From positions 62,001-126,000 of the forward strand of contig NZ_BSTL01000026.1 in the NCBI RefSeq assembly GCF_030269485.1: a DNA stretch of 64,000 bases, read 5' to 3'. This stretch comes from Actinoplanes sp. NBRC 103695 (GTDB lineage Bacteria > Actinomycetota > Actinomycetes > Mycobacteriales > Micromonosporaceae). This document shows positions 17,107-26,037 of this stretch, piece after piece. Numbering within the stretch: position 1 is the first letter of the stretch; every line of letters starts with the position of its first letter. Both the position numbers and the translations under genes were made by a program. The notes beneath the pieces are model-generated. The model was not told the origin of the DNA, did not search any database, and saw only the letters and a list, made by a program, of their open reading frames with translations.

Positions 17107-17690
17107 TGTTCCTCCAGGATGATCACGTGCAGGTTCCGGGGACCGTGCACCCCTTCGACGCGGTTCAACTCGATGTCGCTGGTGGCGGAGGGCCCGCTGA
17201 TCCAGGTGAGCGGCCGTCCGGGCACGAGCCGCGCGACCGCGTCCGGCACCCCCTCGACGATCTGCGCCGGCCGCAGCACGCAGATGTGCAGGTCGGGCAG
17301 CAGCGAGATGATCCGCCGCCCCTGGTCCGGCGAGCCGTCCAGCACGATCGTCCCGGTCTCCGCGATGGCGACGGCCGCCGCCGTGACGACGCCGTCCGCC
17401 GCGGCGATGCGATCGGCCGGGAGATCGCCGTCGACAAGCGGAGCAGTCGGCAGCCAGGACCGATCAATTCCCGGGGGTACGACCAGAGTCCCGCTCACGA
17501 TCCCGGCGACGGTCTCCGCCACCGCCGAGGACCGGTGCACGACCGCCTTGTAGTCGACCAGCCGCTCCACCAGCAGTTCCAGGGAACCCACGGCGCCGGA
17601 GGCCGGCCGGTAGTCCCGGGGAACGTCCACCGAGGAGGGCCCGGACAGGGCCGAGCGGATCCGTCCGAGCACCACATCCCGGGAGCTCAT
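17097..17690 (-). CDS. lutC: Lactate utilisation protein C
   Basis: 197 residues from the ATG at 17690, overlapping the lutB stop in an ATGA. It has the LUD (DUF162) fold: MSSRDVVLGRIRSALSG at the start, VTAAAVAIAETGTIVLDGSP in the middle and SGPSATSDIELNRVEGVHGP near the end, the signature of LutC/YkgG proteins. With LutA and LutB it forms the iron-sulfur complex that oxidises L-lactate to pyruvate. Here it follows rhaEW and rhaB in one operon, so its lactate should come from rhamnose-derived lactaldehyde. Confidence 0.93.
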   Translation of the reverse strand: MSSRDVVLGRIRSALSGPSSVDVPRDYRPASGAVGSLELLVERLVDYKAVVHRSSAVAETVAGIVSGTLVVPPGIDRSWLPTAPLVDGDLPADRIAAADGVVTAAAVAIAETGTIVLDGSPDQGRRIISLLPDLHICVLRPAQIVEGVPDAVARLVPGRPLTWISGPSATSDIELNRVEGVHGPRNLHVIILEEQWS

Positions 17691-19099
17691 CGGTCCTCCC
17701 ACCAGTCGCGGAACGTCTCGGCGGGCGGTTCGGGCAGGTCGCGCGAGGCGGTCCACCCGGACAGCGGCGGTGGCAACCGTTTCCCGGCGTACCTGCTCAG
17801 CTTGGCGGCGTGCTGTGCCGCCTCGTAGAGACGAGGATGGTCCATCGTGTACGCCGCGGCGGCCATCGCCACGCGCTCCGACCGCGGATGCGGCGCCTGG
17901 TTGCGCAGGTGCACCAGGATCGCCGGGATGTCGATGCGCACCGGGCAGGCGTCGAAGCAGGCGCCGCAGAGCGACGACGCGTACGGCAGCGAGGCGTTGT
18001 CCTCGACCCCGGTGAGCTGCGGGGACAGGATGGCGCCGATCGGGCCGGGATAGACCGACCCGTACGCGTGCCCGCCGGTCCGCTCGTACACCGGGCAGAC
18101 GTTGAGGCAGGCCGAGCACCGGATGCAGTGCAGCGCCTGGCGTCCCACCTCGTCGGCGAGGACTTTGGTGCGGCCGTTGTCGAGCAGCACGAGGTGGAAG
18201 TTCTGCGGCCCGTCGCCGGGGACGACACCGGTCCACATCGAGGTGTACGGGTTCATCCGCTCCCCGGTCGACGACCGCGGCAGCAGTTGCAGGAACACCT
18301 CGAGGTCGCGCCAGGTGGGCAGCACCTTCTCGATGCCCATCACGGTGATCAGGGTGTCCGGCAGGGTCAGGCACATCCGCCCGTTGCCCTCGGACTCGAC
18401 CACGGCGAGGGTGCCGGTCTCCGCGATCCCGAAGTTCGCCCCGGACACGGCCACCGACGTGCTCAGGAAGGTCTCCCGCAGGTAGCGCCGGGCGGCTGCG
18501 GCCAGCACCGGCGGGTCGTCGGTGAGCGCCGGGTCCACGCCGGGCATCTCGCGCAGGAAGATGTCCCGGATCTCGGTGCGGTTGCGGTGGATCGCCGGGA
18601 CCAGGATGTGGCTGGGCTGGTCCTTGCCGAGCTGCACGATCAGTTCGGCCAGGTCGGTCTCGACCGGCTGGATCCCGGCCTCCTCGAGGGCTTCGTTGAG
18701 CCCGATCTCCTGCGTGGCCATCGACTTGATCTTGATGACGCGCGGCGATCCGGTGGCGCGGACGAGGTCGGTGACGATCGTGTTGGCCTCGTTGGCGTCC
18801 GCCGCCCAGTGCACCACCCCGCCCGCGGCGGTGACACGCGACTCCAGCTCCTCGATGAGCTCGGGCAGCCGGGCCATGGTGTCGGCCTTGATCGCCGACC
18901 CGGCAAGGCGCAACTGCTCCCAGTCCGGCAGCTCGGCGATGACCCGCCCGGACTTCCCGCGGATCGTGGTGGTCGCGTGGTTGAGGTTGCGCCGCAGCTG
19001 ATCGTTCCCGAGGGCCTTCTTGGCGGCGGCCGGGAACGACTCGTCGCCGCGCAGGTGCCCCACGCCGCGCGGGGCGGGCATGCCCAGGAAAGTGGTCAT
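17687..19099 (-). CDS. lutB: Lactate utilisation iron-sulfur protein B
   Basis: 470 residues from the ATG at 19099. The N-terminal LUD domain (VIKIKSMATQEIGLNEALEEAGI, NFGIAETGTLAVVESEGNGR) is followed by two [4Fe-4S] motifs: CIRCSACLNVCPVYERTGGH and CGACFDACPVRIDI, both of CxxCxxCxxxCP type. The length and layout match LutB/YkgF, the electron-transfer subunit of L-lactate oxidation. It overlaps lutA upstream and lutC downstream by four bases each, so the three subunits are translationally coupled. Confidence 0.95.
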   Translation of the reverse strand: MTTFLGMPAPRGVGHLRGDESFPAAAKKALGNDQLRRNLNHATTTIRGKSGRVIAELPDWEQLRLAGSAIKADTMARLPELIEELESRVTAAGGVVHWAADANEANTIVTDLVRATGSPRVIKIKSMATQEIGLNEALEEAGIQPVETDLAELIVQLGKDQPSHILVPAIHRNRTEIRDIFLREMPGVDPALTDDPPVLAAAARRYLRETFLSTSVAVSGANFGIAETGTLAVVESEGNGRMCLTLPDTLITVMGIEKVLPTWRDLEVFLQLLPRSSTGERMNPYTSMWTGVVPGDGPQNFHLVLLDNGRTKVLADEVGRQALHCIRCSACLNVCPVYERTGGHAYGSVYPGPIGAILSPQLTGVEDNASLPYASSLCGACFDACPVRIDIPAILVHLRNQAPHPRSERVAMAAAAYTMDHPRLYEAAQHAAKLSRYAGKRLPPPLSGWTASRDLPEPPAETFRDWWEDR

Positions 19100-19824
19100 G
19101 AGGTCGCCGCCAGGATCTCGGCGAGGTGCAGGGTGCGCACCCCGGACTCGAGCCGCGACAGGCCGCCGCCGATGTGCATCAGGCAGGAGGCGTCGCCGGC
19201 CGTGCAGACGGATGCGCCGGTTTCGAGGACATGCCCCATCTTGTCGGCGAGCATCGCCGTCGACGTGTCCGCGTTCTTCAGCGCGAACGTCCCCCCGAAC
19301 CCGCAGCACTGCTCGGCGGCGGGCAGCTCGACCAGGTCGATGCCACGCACATTGCGCAGCAGCCGCAGCGGTTTGTCACCGACCCGCAGCACCCGCAGCG
19401 AGTGACACGTCGGGTGGTAGGTCACCCGGTGCGGGAAGTAGGCGCCGACGTCCTCGATCTTCAGGACATCGATCAAGAGCTCCGACAATTCGTACGTACG
19501 CTCGGCGACGGCCGTGGCCCGCAAGGCAAGTCGTTCGTCCCCGGCGGCGGAGGCCACCATGGCGTGCTGGTGGCGGACCGAGCCGACGCACGAGCCGGAC
19601 GGCGCGACGACCACGTCGTACGGCTGAAAGGTCTTGACGTGTCGTTGAATCAGCGGCAGAGCCTGCTGCTGGTAACCGGTGTTGATGTGCATCTGGCCGC
19701 AGCAGGTCTGGCCGGGCGGGAACACCACCTCGTGGCCGAGGCGTTCGAGCAGCAGCACGGTGGCCTTGGCCGCCTGCGGAAACATGGTGTCCGCCAGGCA
19801 GGTCACGAAGAGCGCGATGCGCAC
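19096..19824 (-). CDS. lutA: Lactate utilisation protein A
   Basis: 242 residues, GTG start at 19824 (VRIALFVTCLADTMFPQAA). Two cysteine-rich CCG domains are visible: GQTCCGQMHINTGY and, in the second half, YHPTCHSL... with AEQCCGFGGTFALKN. This is the LutA/YkgE subunit, related to the CCG subunit of glycolate oxidase and heterodisulfide reductase. It starts eight bases from the rhamnulokinase stop with GGGAG just ahead. Placement after rhaB and before lutB fits the route lactaldehyde to lactate to pyruvate. Confidence 0.95.
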   Translation of the reverse strand: MRIALFVTCLADTMFPQAAKATVLLLERLGHEVVFPPGQTCCGQMHINTGYQQQALPLIQRHVKTFQPYDVVVAPSGSCVGSVRHQHAMVASAAGDERLALRATAVAERTYELSELLIDVLKIEDVGAYFPHRVTYHPTCHSLRVLRVGDKPLRLLRNVRGIDLVELPAAEQCCGFGGTFALKNADTSTAMLADKMGHVLETGASVCTAGDASCLMHIGGGLSRLESGVRTLHLAEILAATS

Positions 19825-19831
19825 CTCTCCC

Positions 19832-21226
19832 TCACCCCCACAACCGGTTCTCCAACGTCTGCCAGCGGTCCTGGTCGCCGCGCGGCTCATAGCGCCGGAT
19901 CTGCTGAGTCTCCCGCAACACGGCCCGCAACGCCGGGAGGCCACCGTGCAGCACTCCGGCGGCGCGCGCCTGTACGAGCACGTTGCCCAGCGCGGTCGCC
20001 TCGACCGGCCCGGCGAGCACCGGCTTGCCGCACGCGTCCGCGGTCAGCTGGCACAGCAACTCGTTCCGGGCGCCGCCGCCGACGATGTGCACGACGTCGA
20101 CCCGGCGGCCGGAGAGTGCGGCGGCCTCCCGCACCGCACGCCGATGCGCGAGCGCGAGGCTGTCCAGGATGCAGCGCACGATGGCGCCCCTGGCAGAACG
20201 AACGTTCCTTCCCGCTGTGAACAATGCGTCGGCGATCCGGCCGGGCATGTCGCCGGGCGGCAGGAACACCGGCTGGTCCACGTCGATCACCCCGGCGAAC
20301 GGCTCGGCGTCCGCCGCCGCGGCCAGCAACCCGGCGAGATCCGAGTCGCCCCACTCGCGCTGGCACTCCTGCAGCAGCCAGAGCCCCATCACGTTGCGCA
20401 GGTAGCGGATCGTGCCGTCGACACCGCCCTCGTTGGTGAAGTTGGCCCGCCGGCTCTCCTCGGTGAGCACCGGCTCGTCGAGCTCCACGCCGACCAGGGA
20501 CCAGGTGCCGCACGAGATGTAGGCGAAGTTCGGGCCGTCGGCGGGCACCCCGGCGACGGCCGAGGCGGTGTCGTGCGAGCCGACCGCGTACACCGGCGTG
20601 CCCTCGAACGACCCGATCACCGACCCCGGCTCGCGCAGCGGCGGCAGCAGCCCCGCGGCCAGGCCCAGCTCGTCGATCAGCCCGGTGGCCCACATGCCCG
20701 TGCGCACGTCGAGGAGCTGGGTGGTGGAGGCGTTGGTGAGTTCGGCGCCGACCTCACCCGTCATCCAGTACGCGATCAGGTCCGGGATGAGCAGCATCCG
20801 GTGGGCGAGCGGGGCCAGCGGCTCGGCCAGCAGCTGATAGACGGTGTTGAACGGCAGCTTCTGCAGCCCGGTCAACGCGTAGAGCTTGTCCTCCCCGATG
20901 GGCAGCGTCATGCCGTCGGTGCGCGCGTCGCGGTAGTGGACCGGGTTGCCGAGCAGCCGCCCGGCCTCGTCGATCAGCCCGTAGTCGACCGCCCAGCTGT
21001 CGATGCCGATGCCGTCCACCGGCCCCGCGGCGCGCAGGCCGTCCAGCACTCCGCGGTAGAGCCCGAGCACGTCCCAGTGCAGCGTGTCCCGCACCTTCAC
21101 AGGCTCGTTCGGGAACCGGTGCGCCTCGGTCAGCACGAGTTTTTGAGAAGAGACGTCGCCGACCATGACGCGTCCCGAGGACGCGCCGAGGTCGACGGCG
21201 GCGAACCTCATCGCAAGCCGAGTCAT
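19832..21226 (-). CDS. rhaB: L-rhamnulokinase
   Basis: 464-residue FGGY-family sugar kinase that phosphorylates L-rhamnulose at O1 with ATP. The N-terminal phosphate loop is AVDLGASSGRVMVGD; DGIGIDSWAVDYGLID and the substrate strand VHYRDARTDGM are as in RhaB. The C-terminal FGGY domain has VVHIVGGGARNELLCQLTADACG. Start at 21226 because that ATG overlaps the rhaEW stop (ATGA); a second ATG at 21211 (MRFAAVD) is possible. Inside the coding sequence, near 20196-20225, lies a 12-bp palindrome plus a CTGTGAACA block that recurs in an unrelated gene at 35.5 kb (see findings). Confidence 0.93.
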   Translation of the reverse strand: MTRLAMRFAAVDLGASSGRVMVGDVSSQKLVLTEAHRFPNEPVKVRDTLHWDVLGLYRGVLDGLRAAGPVDGIGIDSWAVDYGLIDEAGRLLGNPVHYRDARTDGMTLPIGEDKLYALTGLQKLPFNTVYQLLAEPLAPLAHRMLLIPDLIAYWMTGEVGAELTNASTTQLLDVRTGMWATGLIDELGLAAGLLPPLREPGSVIGSFEGTPVYAVGSHDTASAVAGVPADGPNFAYISCGTWSLVGVELDEPVLTEESRRANFTNEGGVDGTIRYLRNVMGLWLLQECQREWGDSDLAGLLAAAADAEPFAGVIDVDQPVFLPPGDMPGRIADALFTAGRNVRSARGAIVRCILDSLALAHRRAVREAAALSGRRVDVVHIVGGGARNELLCQLTADACGKPVLAGPVEATALGNVLVQARAAGVLHGGLPALRAVLRETQQIRRYEPRGDQDRWQTLENRLWG

Positions 21227-23241
21227 CTCAAGAAGGCCGCTGCGACGCCGGCGTCGACCGGGATATGAAGGCCAGTGGTGTGCGACAGGTCCCCGGCGGT
21301 CAGCACGAAGACAGCGTTGGCCACATGCTCGGGCAGCACCTCGCGCTTGAGCAGGGTGCGCTGCGCGTAGTAGGCGCCCAGTTCCTCCTCGGGCACGCCG
21401 TAGACCGCCGCACGCTTGGCGCCCCAGCCGCCGGCGAAGATGCCGGAGCCGCGGACCACGCCGTCCGGGTTGATGCCGTTCACCCGGACACCATGCGCCC
21501 CGAGCTCGGCGGCCAGCAACCGGACCTGGTGCGCCTGGTCGGCCTTGGTGGCGCCGTACGCCACGTTGTTGGGCCCGGCGAACAGCGAGTTCTTGCTGGA
21601 GATGTAGACGATGTCGCCGCCCATGCCCTGGGCCACCAGCACCCGGGCGGCCTCCCGGGACACCAGGAACGAGCCCTTGGCCATCACGTCGTGCTGCAGG
21701 TCCCAGTCGGCCTCGGTGGTCTCCAGCAGCGGCTTGGAGATGGACAGCCCGGCGTTGTTGACGACCAGGTCGACGCCGCCGAACGCCAGCACCGCCTCCC
21801 GCAGCGCCGCCGCGACCGCCTCGCCCGAGGTGACGTCGGCGGTGACCGCGACCGCCTTGTCGGTGCCGCCGATCTCCTTCGCGACCGCGGCGGCCGTGTC
21901 GGCGTCCCGGTCGGCGACGACCACGCAGGCGCCCTCGGCGGCCAGCCGCAGCGCGATCGCCCGGCCGATGCCGGACCCGCCGCCGGTGACGAACGCGACG
22001 CGGGTGGCCAGCGGAGCCGGCTTGGGCATCCGCCGCAGCTTCGCTTCTTCGAGGGCCCAGTACTCGATGCGGAACTTCTCCGACTCGTCGATCGGGGCGT
22101 ACGTGGAGATCGCGGTGGCGCCGGCCATCACGTTGATCGCGTTGACGTAGAACTCGCCGGCCACCCGGGCGGTCTGCTTGTCGGCGCCGAAGGAGAACAT
22201 GCCGACGCCCGGCACCAGCACGATGGCAGGGTCGGCGCCGCGGATGGCGGGACTGTCCGGCGTGGCGTACCGGTCGTAGTAGGCCTGGTAGTCCTCGCGG
22301 TAGGCGGTGTGCAGCTCGCGCAGCCGGGCCTCGACCTCGTCCAGCGGCGCGTCCGGCGCGGTGTCCAGCACCAGCGGCTTGACCTTGGTCCGCAGGAAGT
22401 GGTCGGGGCAGGAGGTGCCCTTCCCGGCCAGCGCCGGCATCCCCTCGCGGCCCACGAAGTCGAGCACCACGCCGGTGTCGGTGTAGTGGCCGACCTGCGG
22501 GCGGTCCGTCGAGGCGAGGCCGCGGATCAGCGGGAAAAGGGCGGCCGCGCGTTCTCTTCTTCCTGGCAGCGGAGGATGCACCAGCGCGCCGAAGGGGTCC
22601 GGGCGGCCGTTGGCGGCGATCCACGCCGCGGCGGTGTCGATCATGAAGCGCGAGTTCGCCTCGCACTCGTCACTCGTGGCGCCCCACGCGGTGATGCCGT
22701 GGCCGCCGAGGATGACGCCGACGGCCTGCGGGTTGGCGCGCTGCACGGCGGCGATGTCCAGGCCGAGCTGGAAGCCGGGCCGGCGCCAGGGCACCCAGAG
22801 CACCCGGTCGCCGAAGATCTCCTTGGTCAGCTGCGGGCCGTCGGCGGCGGTGGCCAGCGCGATGCCCGCGTCGGGATGCAGGTGGTCCACGTGCGGGACG
22901 TCGACCAGGCCGTGCATGGCGGTGTCGATGGACGGCGCCGCGCCGCCCCGGCCGTGCAGGCAGTAGTCGAAGGCCGCCACCATCTCGTCCTCGCGGTCGA
23001 TGCCCGGGTAGACCTCGGGCAGCGCGCGCAGGCGGTCGAGGCGGAGGGCGGCCAGGCCCTTCGCGGTCAGCGTGCCCAGATCGCCGCCGGAGCCCTTGAC
23101 CCAGAGCAGCTCGACCGGGCCGCCGGTGACCGGATCGGTCTCCGAGCCCTTGGCCGAGGTGTTGCCGCCGGCGTAGTTCGTGGTCTTCGGGTCCGCCCCC
23201 AACCTGTTGCTGCGGGCCAGCAGATCGTCGACGACGGTCAT
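21223..23241 (-). CDS. Bifunctional rhamnulose-1-phosphate aldolase / lactaldehyde dehydrogenase (RhaEW type)
   Basis: 672 residues. The N-terminal ~400 are a class-II aldolase/adducin domain (TNYAGGNTSAKG, then the zinc site HVDHLHPDAGIA) that splits L-rhamnulose-1-phosphate into dihydroxyacetone phosphate and L-lactaldehyde. The C-terminal ~240 are an SDR domain with TGGGSGIGRAIAL, NNAGLS and the catalytic YISSKNS...YGATKAD, which oxidises the lactaldehyde to L-lactate with NAD. The fusion is the known RhaEW type. The start at 23241 has GGGG upstream; a further ATG at 23268 lies inside the LacI operator and is rejected. First gene of the leftward operon. Confidence 0.95.
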   Translation of the reverse strand: MTVVDDLLARSNRLGADPKTTNYAGGNTSAKGSETDPVTGGPVELLWVKGSGGDLGTLTAKGLAALRLDRLRALPEVYPGIDREDEMVAAFDYCLHGRGGAAPSIDTAMHGLVDVPHVDHLHPDAGIALATAADGPQLTKEIFGDRVLWVPWRRPGFQLGLDIAAVQRANPQAVGVILGGHGITAWGATSDECEANSRFMIDTAAAWIAANGRPDPFGALVHPPLPGRRERAAALFPLIRGLASTDRPQVGHYTDTGVVLDFVGREGMPALAGKGTSCPDHFLRTKVKPLVLDTAPDAPLDEVEARLRELHTAYREDYQAYYDRYATPDSPAIRGADPAIVLVPGVGMFSFGADKQTARVAGEFYVNAINVMAGATAISTYAPIDESEKFRIEYWALEEAKLRRMPKPAPLATRVAFVTGGGSGIGRAIALRLAAEGACVVVADRDADTAAAVAKEIGGTDKAVAVTADVTSGEAVAAALREAVLAFGGVDLVVNNAGLSISKPLLETTEADWDLQHDVMAKGSFLVSREAARVLVAQGMGGDIVYISSKNSLFAGPNNVAYGATKADQAHQVRLLAAELGAHGVRVNGINPDGVVRGSGIFAGGWGAKRAAVYGVPEEELGAYYAQRTLLKREVLPEHVANAVFVLTAGDLSHTTGLHIPVDAGVAAAFLR

Positions 23242-23255
23242 CGATACCCCATCCG

Positions 23256-23267
23256 TGAAACGTTTCA
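23256..23267. promoter_or_regulatory. LacI-type operator before rhaEW
   Basis: TGAAACGTTTCA is a perfect 12-bp palindrome, 15 bases before the rhaEW start and 13 bases past the -10. Its twin, with one mismatch, is at 24437-24448 before the transporter operon. The LacI gene lies between the two. Confidence 0.85.
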
Positions 23268-23280
23268 TGATGTTGCGCTC

Positions 23281-23310
23281 ACGTTACGGGCGACGACAGG
23301 GACCGGTCAA
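23281..23310 (-). promoter_or_regulatory. Promoter of the leftward rhamnose operon
   Basis: On the minus strand TTGACC (23310 to 23305), an 18-base spacer and TAACGT (23286 to 23281). The LacI operator lies just downstream, where a bound repressor would block initiation. Confidence 0.65.
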
Positions 23311-23319
23311 GGCCCGATT

Positions 23320-24339
23320 TCAGTGCACGGCGGTCGACGCGCGCGCTATCAACTCGGGGGTGAAGATGGCCTGCTCGTGGACGTGCGCCGGGTTGGTCGC
23401 CTCGTCCAGGACCAGGTGCGCGGCGGCCCGGCCGAGCTCCTGCCGCGGCTGCCGCACCGAGGTCAGCGGCACCGCCGCGGCGGCCGCGAACTCGATGTCG
23501 TCGAAACCCACGATGGCCAGGTCCTCCGGCACCCGGCGGCCGGAGCCGATGGCCTGCTGGAGCAGCCCCAGCGCGACCAGGTCGTTGGCGCAGAACGCGG
23601 CGGTCGGGCGGCGGCGGACGGGCAGGCCGGCCAGCCTCTCCCCCGCCTCGCGGCCGTCCGCCACGGTGAGCGCGTCGGTCGGCAGGAACACCAGGTCCTC
23701 GGGCGGCAGACCGTTGTCGGCCCACACCTCACGGGCGCCCTGGAGACGCTCGCGCACCTGGCCGAGGGTGTCCGGCCCACCGGCGAAGGCGACCCGGGTG
23801 TGGCCGTTCTCGATCAGGTGCTCCACGGCGATCCGGCCGCCGTACACGTCGTCGACCGCGACCGAACAGAAACCGCTGTCGCGCACCCGGTCGACCACGA
23901 CCACCGGGATGCCGCGCCGGCTGACCTCGCCGAGGAAGGCCGAGTCGGGGTCCACCGGGGTGATCAGGATGCCCTGCACGCGCTGCTGGAGCAGCCGGTC
24001 GAGGTGCATCTCCTCACGCGAGGCGCGGCCGTTGCTGTTGCAGATGAACAAGGAGAGCTCGGCGTCCTCGGCGGCGAGCTCGATGCCCTGCGCGACGTCA
24101 TGGAAGAACGGGTTGCTGCCGTCCAGCATCACGTAGGCCAGGGTGCGACTGGTGCCGGCGCGCAGCTGGCGGGCCGACTCGTTGCGCACGAACCCCAGGT
24201 CGGCCATCGCCCGCTCGACCCGCTCGCGGGTCGCCGTCGCCACCATCTCGGGCCGGTTCATCACGTTGGACACCGTCCCGAGGGACACGCCCGCTGCGGC
24301 CGCCACGTCCTTCACCGAGGGTGCCTTGCCTACGACCAC
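23320..24339 (-). CDS. LacI-family regulator of the rhamnose operons
   Basis: 339 residues, GTG start. The N-terminal HTH and hinge are textbook LacI: PSVKDVAAAAGVSLGTVSNV, MNRPEMVATATRERVERAMADLGFVRNESARQLRAG. The periplasmic-binding-like domain follows (LAYVMLDGSNPFFHDVAQGI, GIPVVVVDRV, FCANDLVALGLLQQA, VGFDDIEFA), with the full effector cleft. It sits between two divergent operons, each with a TGAAAC(G/A)TTTCA palindrome at its promoter, so it is the evident local repressor. The effector is probably L-rhamnose or L-rhamnulose, inferred from context. Confidence 0.92.
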   Translation of the reverse strand: MVVGKAPSVKDVAAAAGVSLGTVSNVMNRPEMVATATRERVERAMADLGFVRNESARQLRAGTSRTLAYVMLDGSNPFFHDVAQGIELAAEDAELSLFICNSNGRASREEMHLDRLLQQRVQGILITPVDPDSAFLGEVSRRGIPVVVVDRVRDSGFCSVAVDDVYGGRIAVEHLIENGHTRVAFAGGPDTLGQVRERLQGAREVWADNGLPPEDLVFLPTDALTVADGREAGERLAGLPVRRRPTAAFCANDLVALGLLQQAIGSGRRVPEDLAIVGFDDIEFAAAAAVPLTSVRQPRQELGRAAAHLVLDEATNPAHVHEQAIFTPELIARASTAVH

Positions 24340-24391
24340 CTGTTGCTACCTCGAACTTCCTCTGCGTTTCACACAAGTTACGGGTTCGTTC

Positions 24392-24421
24392 TTGACACGT
24401 GTGATGGGGGCCACCTACGTT
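24392..24421 (+). promoter_or_regulatory. Promoter of the rightward rhamnose transport operon
   Basis: TTGACA (24392-24397), 18-base spacer and TACGTT (24416-24421). This is the same layout as the leftward promoter and the operator again follows within 16 bases. Confidence 0.65.
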
Positions 24422-24436
24422 CGACCCTACGCCGAC

Positions 24437-24448
24437 TGAAACATTTCA
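24437..24448. promoter_or_regulatory. LacI-type operator before the transport operon
   Basis: TGAAACATTTCA, one mismatch from the perfect palindrome at 23256-23267. It lies between the -10 and the GGAGG ribosome site at 24461-24465 of the ATPase gene. Confidence 0.85.
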
Positions 24449-24470
24449 ACAACTACCTCCGGAGGTGTCT

Positions 24471-25979
24471 GTGACGGCTACCCAGGCCGTGCTGGACGTC
24501 CTCGACGTCAGCAAGTCCTTCGGGGCTGTCGCGGCTGTTCAGGGCGTCAGTTTCCCCCTGTACGCGGGAGAGGTCCACGCGCTGGTCGGCGAGAACGGCG
24601 CCGGCAAGTCCACCATCGTCAAGATGCTGGCCGGCGTGCACCGGCCGGACACCGGGCAGCTCGTGGTGACCGGGGCTCCGGTCGACTTCGCCGGGCCGGG
24701 TGACGCCAAGGCGGCCGGCATCGCGGTGATCTACCAGGAGCCCACGCTCTTCCCCGACCTGTCCGTGGCCGAGAACATCGCGATGGGCAACCAGCCGCTG
24801 ACCCGGCTGCGCCAGATCGACCGCAAGGCCATGCACGCCGCCGCGGCCAAGCTCTTCCAGCGGCTGGGCGTGCAGCTCGACCCGACCCGTCCGGCACGCG
24901 GCCTGAGCATCGCCGACCAGCAGATCGTCGAGATCGCCAAGGCGCTGTCCAGCGAGGCCCGGATCCTGGTGATGGACGAGCCGACCGCGGCGCTCTCCGG
25001 CGTCGAGGTGGAGCGCCTGTTCGCGGTGGTCCGGTCGCTGCGCGAGGAGGGCGCGGCGATCCTGTTCATCTCGCACCGCTTCGAGGAGATCACCCGGCTC
25101 TGCCAGCGGGTGACCATCATGCGCGACGGCAAGCACGTGTGCACCGATCTCGTCGCCGACCTCACCGTCGACGACATGATCCGCCGGATGGTCGGCCGCG
25201 ACCTGAGCGCGCTCTTCCCCAAGCAGGACGTGCCGGCCGGCGACGTGGTGCTCGAGGTCGAGGGCCTGTCCCGCGAGGGCGTCTTCAAGGACGTCTCCTT
25301 CTCCGTACGCGCGGGCGAGATCGTCGCGCTCGCCGGTCTGGTCGGCGCCGGCCGTTCCGAGGTGATGCAGGCCGTGTTCGGCGTGGACCCGTACGACTCG
25401 GGCAGCGTCCGGTTCCTCGGCCGGCGGCTCAAGGCCGGCTCGCCCCGCGCCGCGATGGCCGCCGGCATGGCGCTGGTCCCCGAGGACCGCCGCCAGCAAG
25501 GCCTGGTGATGGAGCTGTCGATCGAGCGCAACGTGACGCTGCCACGGTCCCGCAAGCTCGCCCGGCTGGGGCTGCTGCTGGGCACGGCCGAGCGCGACGA
25601 GGCGTACACCTGGACCCGGAAACTGCAGACCAAGCTGGGCCGTCTCACCGACCCGGTGGGCACCCTCTCCGGCGGCAACCAGCAGAAGGTCGTCCTGGCC
25701 AAATGGCTGTCCACCGCGCCGAAGCTGCTGATCGTCGACGAGCCGACCCGCGGCATCGACGTCGGCACCAAGGCCGAGGTGCACCGGCTGATGTCGCAAC
25801 TGGCCGCCGACGGGATGGCCGTCGTGATGGTCTCGTCCGAACTTCCCGAGGTGCTCGGCATGGCCGACCGCGTGGTGGTGCTCCGCGAGGGGCACGTGGC
25901 CGCCGAGCTGACCCGGGCCGAAGCCACCGAGGAGTCAGTCATGTACGCGGCCATGGGTCAGCAGGTGGCCGCGTCATGA
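24471..25979 (+). CDS. Sugar ABC importer ATPase (two nucleotide-binding domains)
   Basis: 502 residues, a duplicated ATPase of the monosaccharide (RbsA/MglA/RhaT-like) class. First domain: Walker [16 protein letters not shown], signature-like [16 protein letters not shown], Walker [13 protein letters not shown]. Second domain: degenerate A loop [18 protein letters not shown], signature [17 protein letters not shown], Walker [13 protein letters not shown]. An in-frame GTG six bases earlier lies in the ribosome site GGAGG, so GTG 24471 is chosen. It is first in the operon with two permeases, a binding protein, RhaM and RhaI, so L-rhamnose is the likely cargo. Confidence 0.93.
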   Translation: MTATQAVLDVLDVSKSFGAVAAVQGVSFPLYAGEVHALVGENGAGKSTIVKMLAGVHRPDTGQLVVTGAPVDFAGPGDAKAAGIAVIYQEPTLFPDLSVAENIAMGNQPLTRLRQIDRKAMHAAAAKLFQRLGVQLDPTRPARGLSIADQQIVEIAKALSSEARILVMDEPTAALSGVEVERLFAVVRSLREEGAAILFISHRFEEITRLCQRVTIMRDGKHVCTDLVADLTVDDMIRRMVGRDLSALFPKQDVPAGDVVLEVEGLSREGVFKDVSFSVRAGEIVALAGLVGAGRSEVMQAVFGVDPYDSGSVRFLGRRLKAGSPRAAMAAGMALVPEDRRQQGLVMELSIERNVTLPRSRKLARLGLLLGTAERDEAYTWTRKLQTKLGRLTDPVGTLSGGNQQKVVLAKWLSTAPKLLIVDEPTRGIDVGTKAEVHRLMSQLAADGMAVVMVSSELPEVLGMADRVVVLREGHVAAELTRAEATEESVMYAAMGQQVAAS

Positions 25980-26037
25980 GGGAACGAAGCGAGTTCATGA
26001 TCGCTGGTTCTCGCTCATCCAACGCGGAGGGGCGGAA

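Noticed and set aside
23242-23268. Upstream ATG for the RhaEW gene (MKRFTDGVS)
   Set aside because: The ATG lies inside the LacI operator and directly after the -10. The ATG at 23241 fits the family start.
24465-24470. GTG at 24465 as start of the importer ATPase
   Set aside because: It lies within the GGAGG ribosome site of the GTG at 24471.
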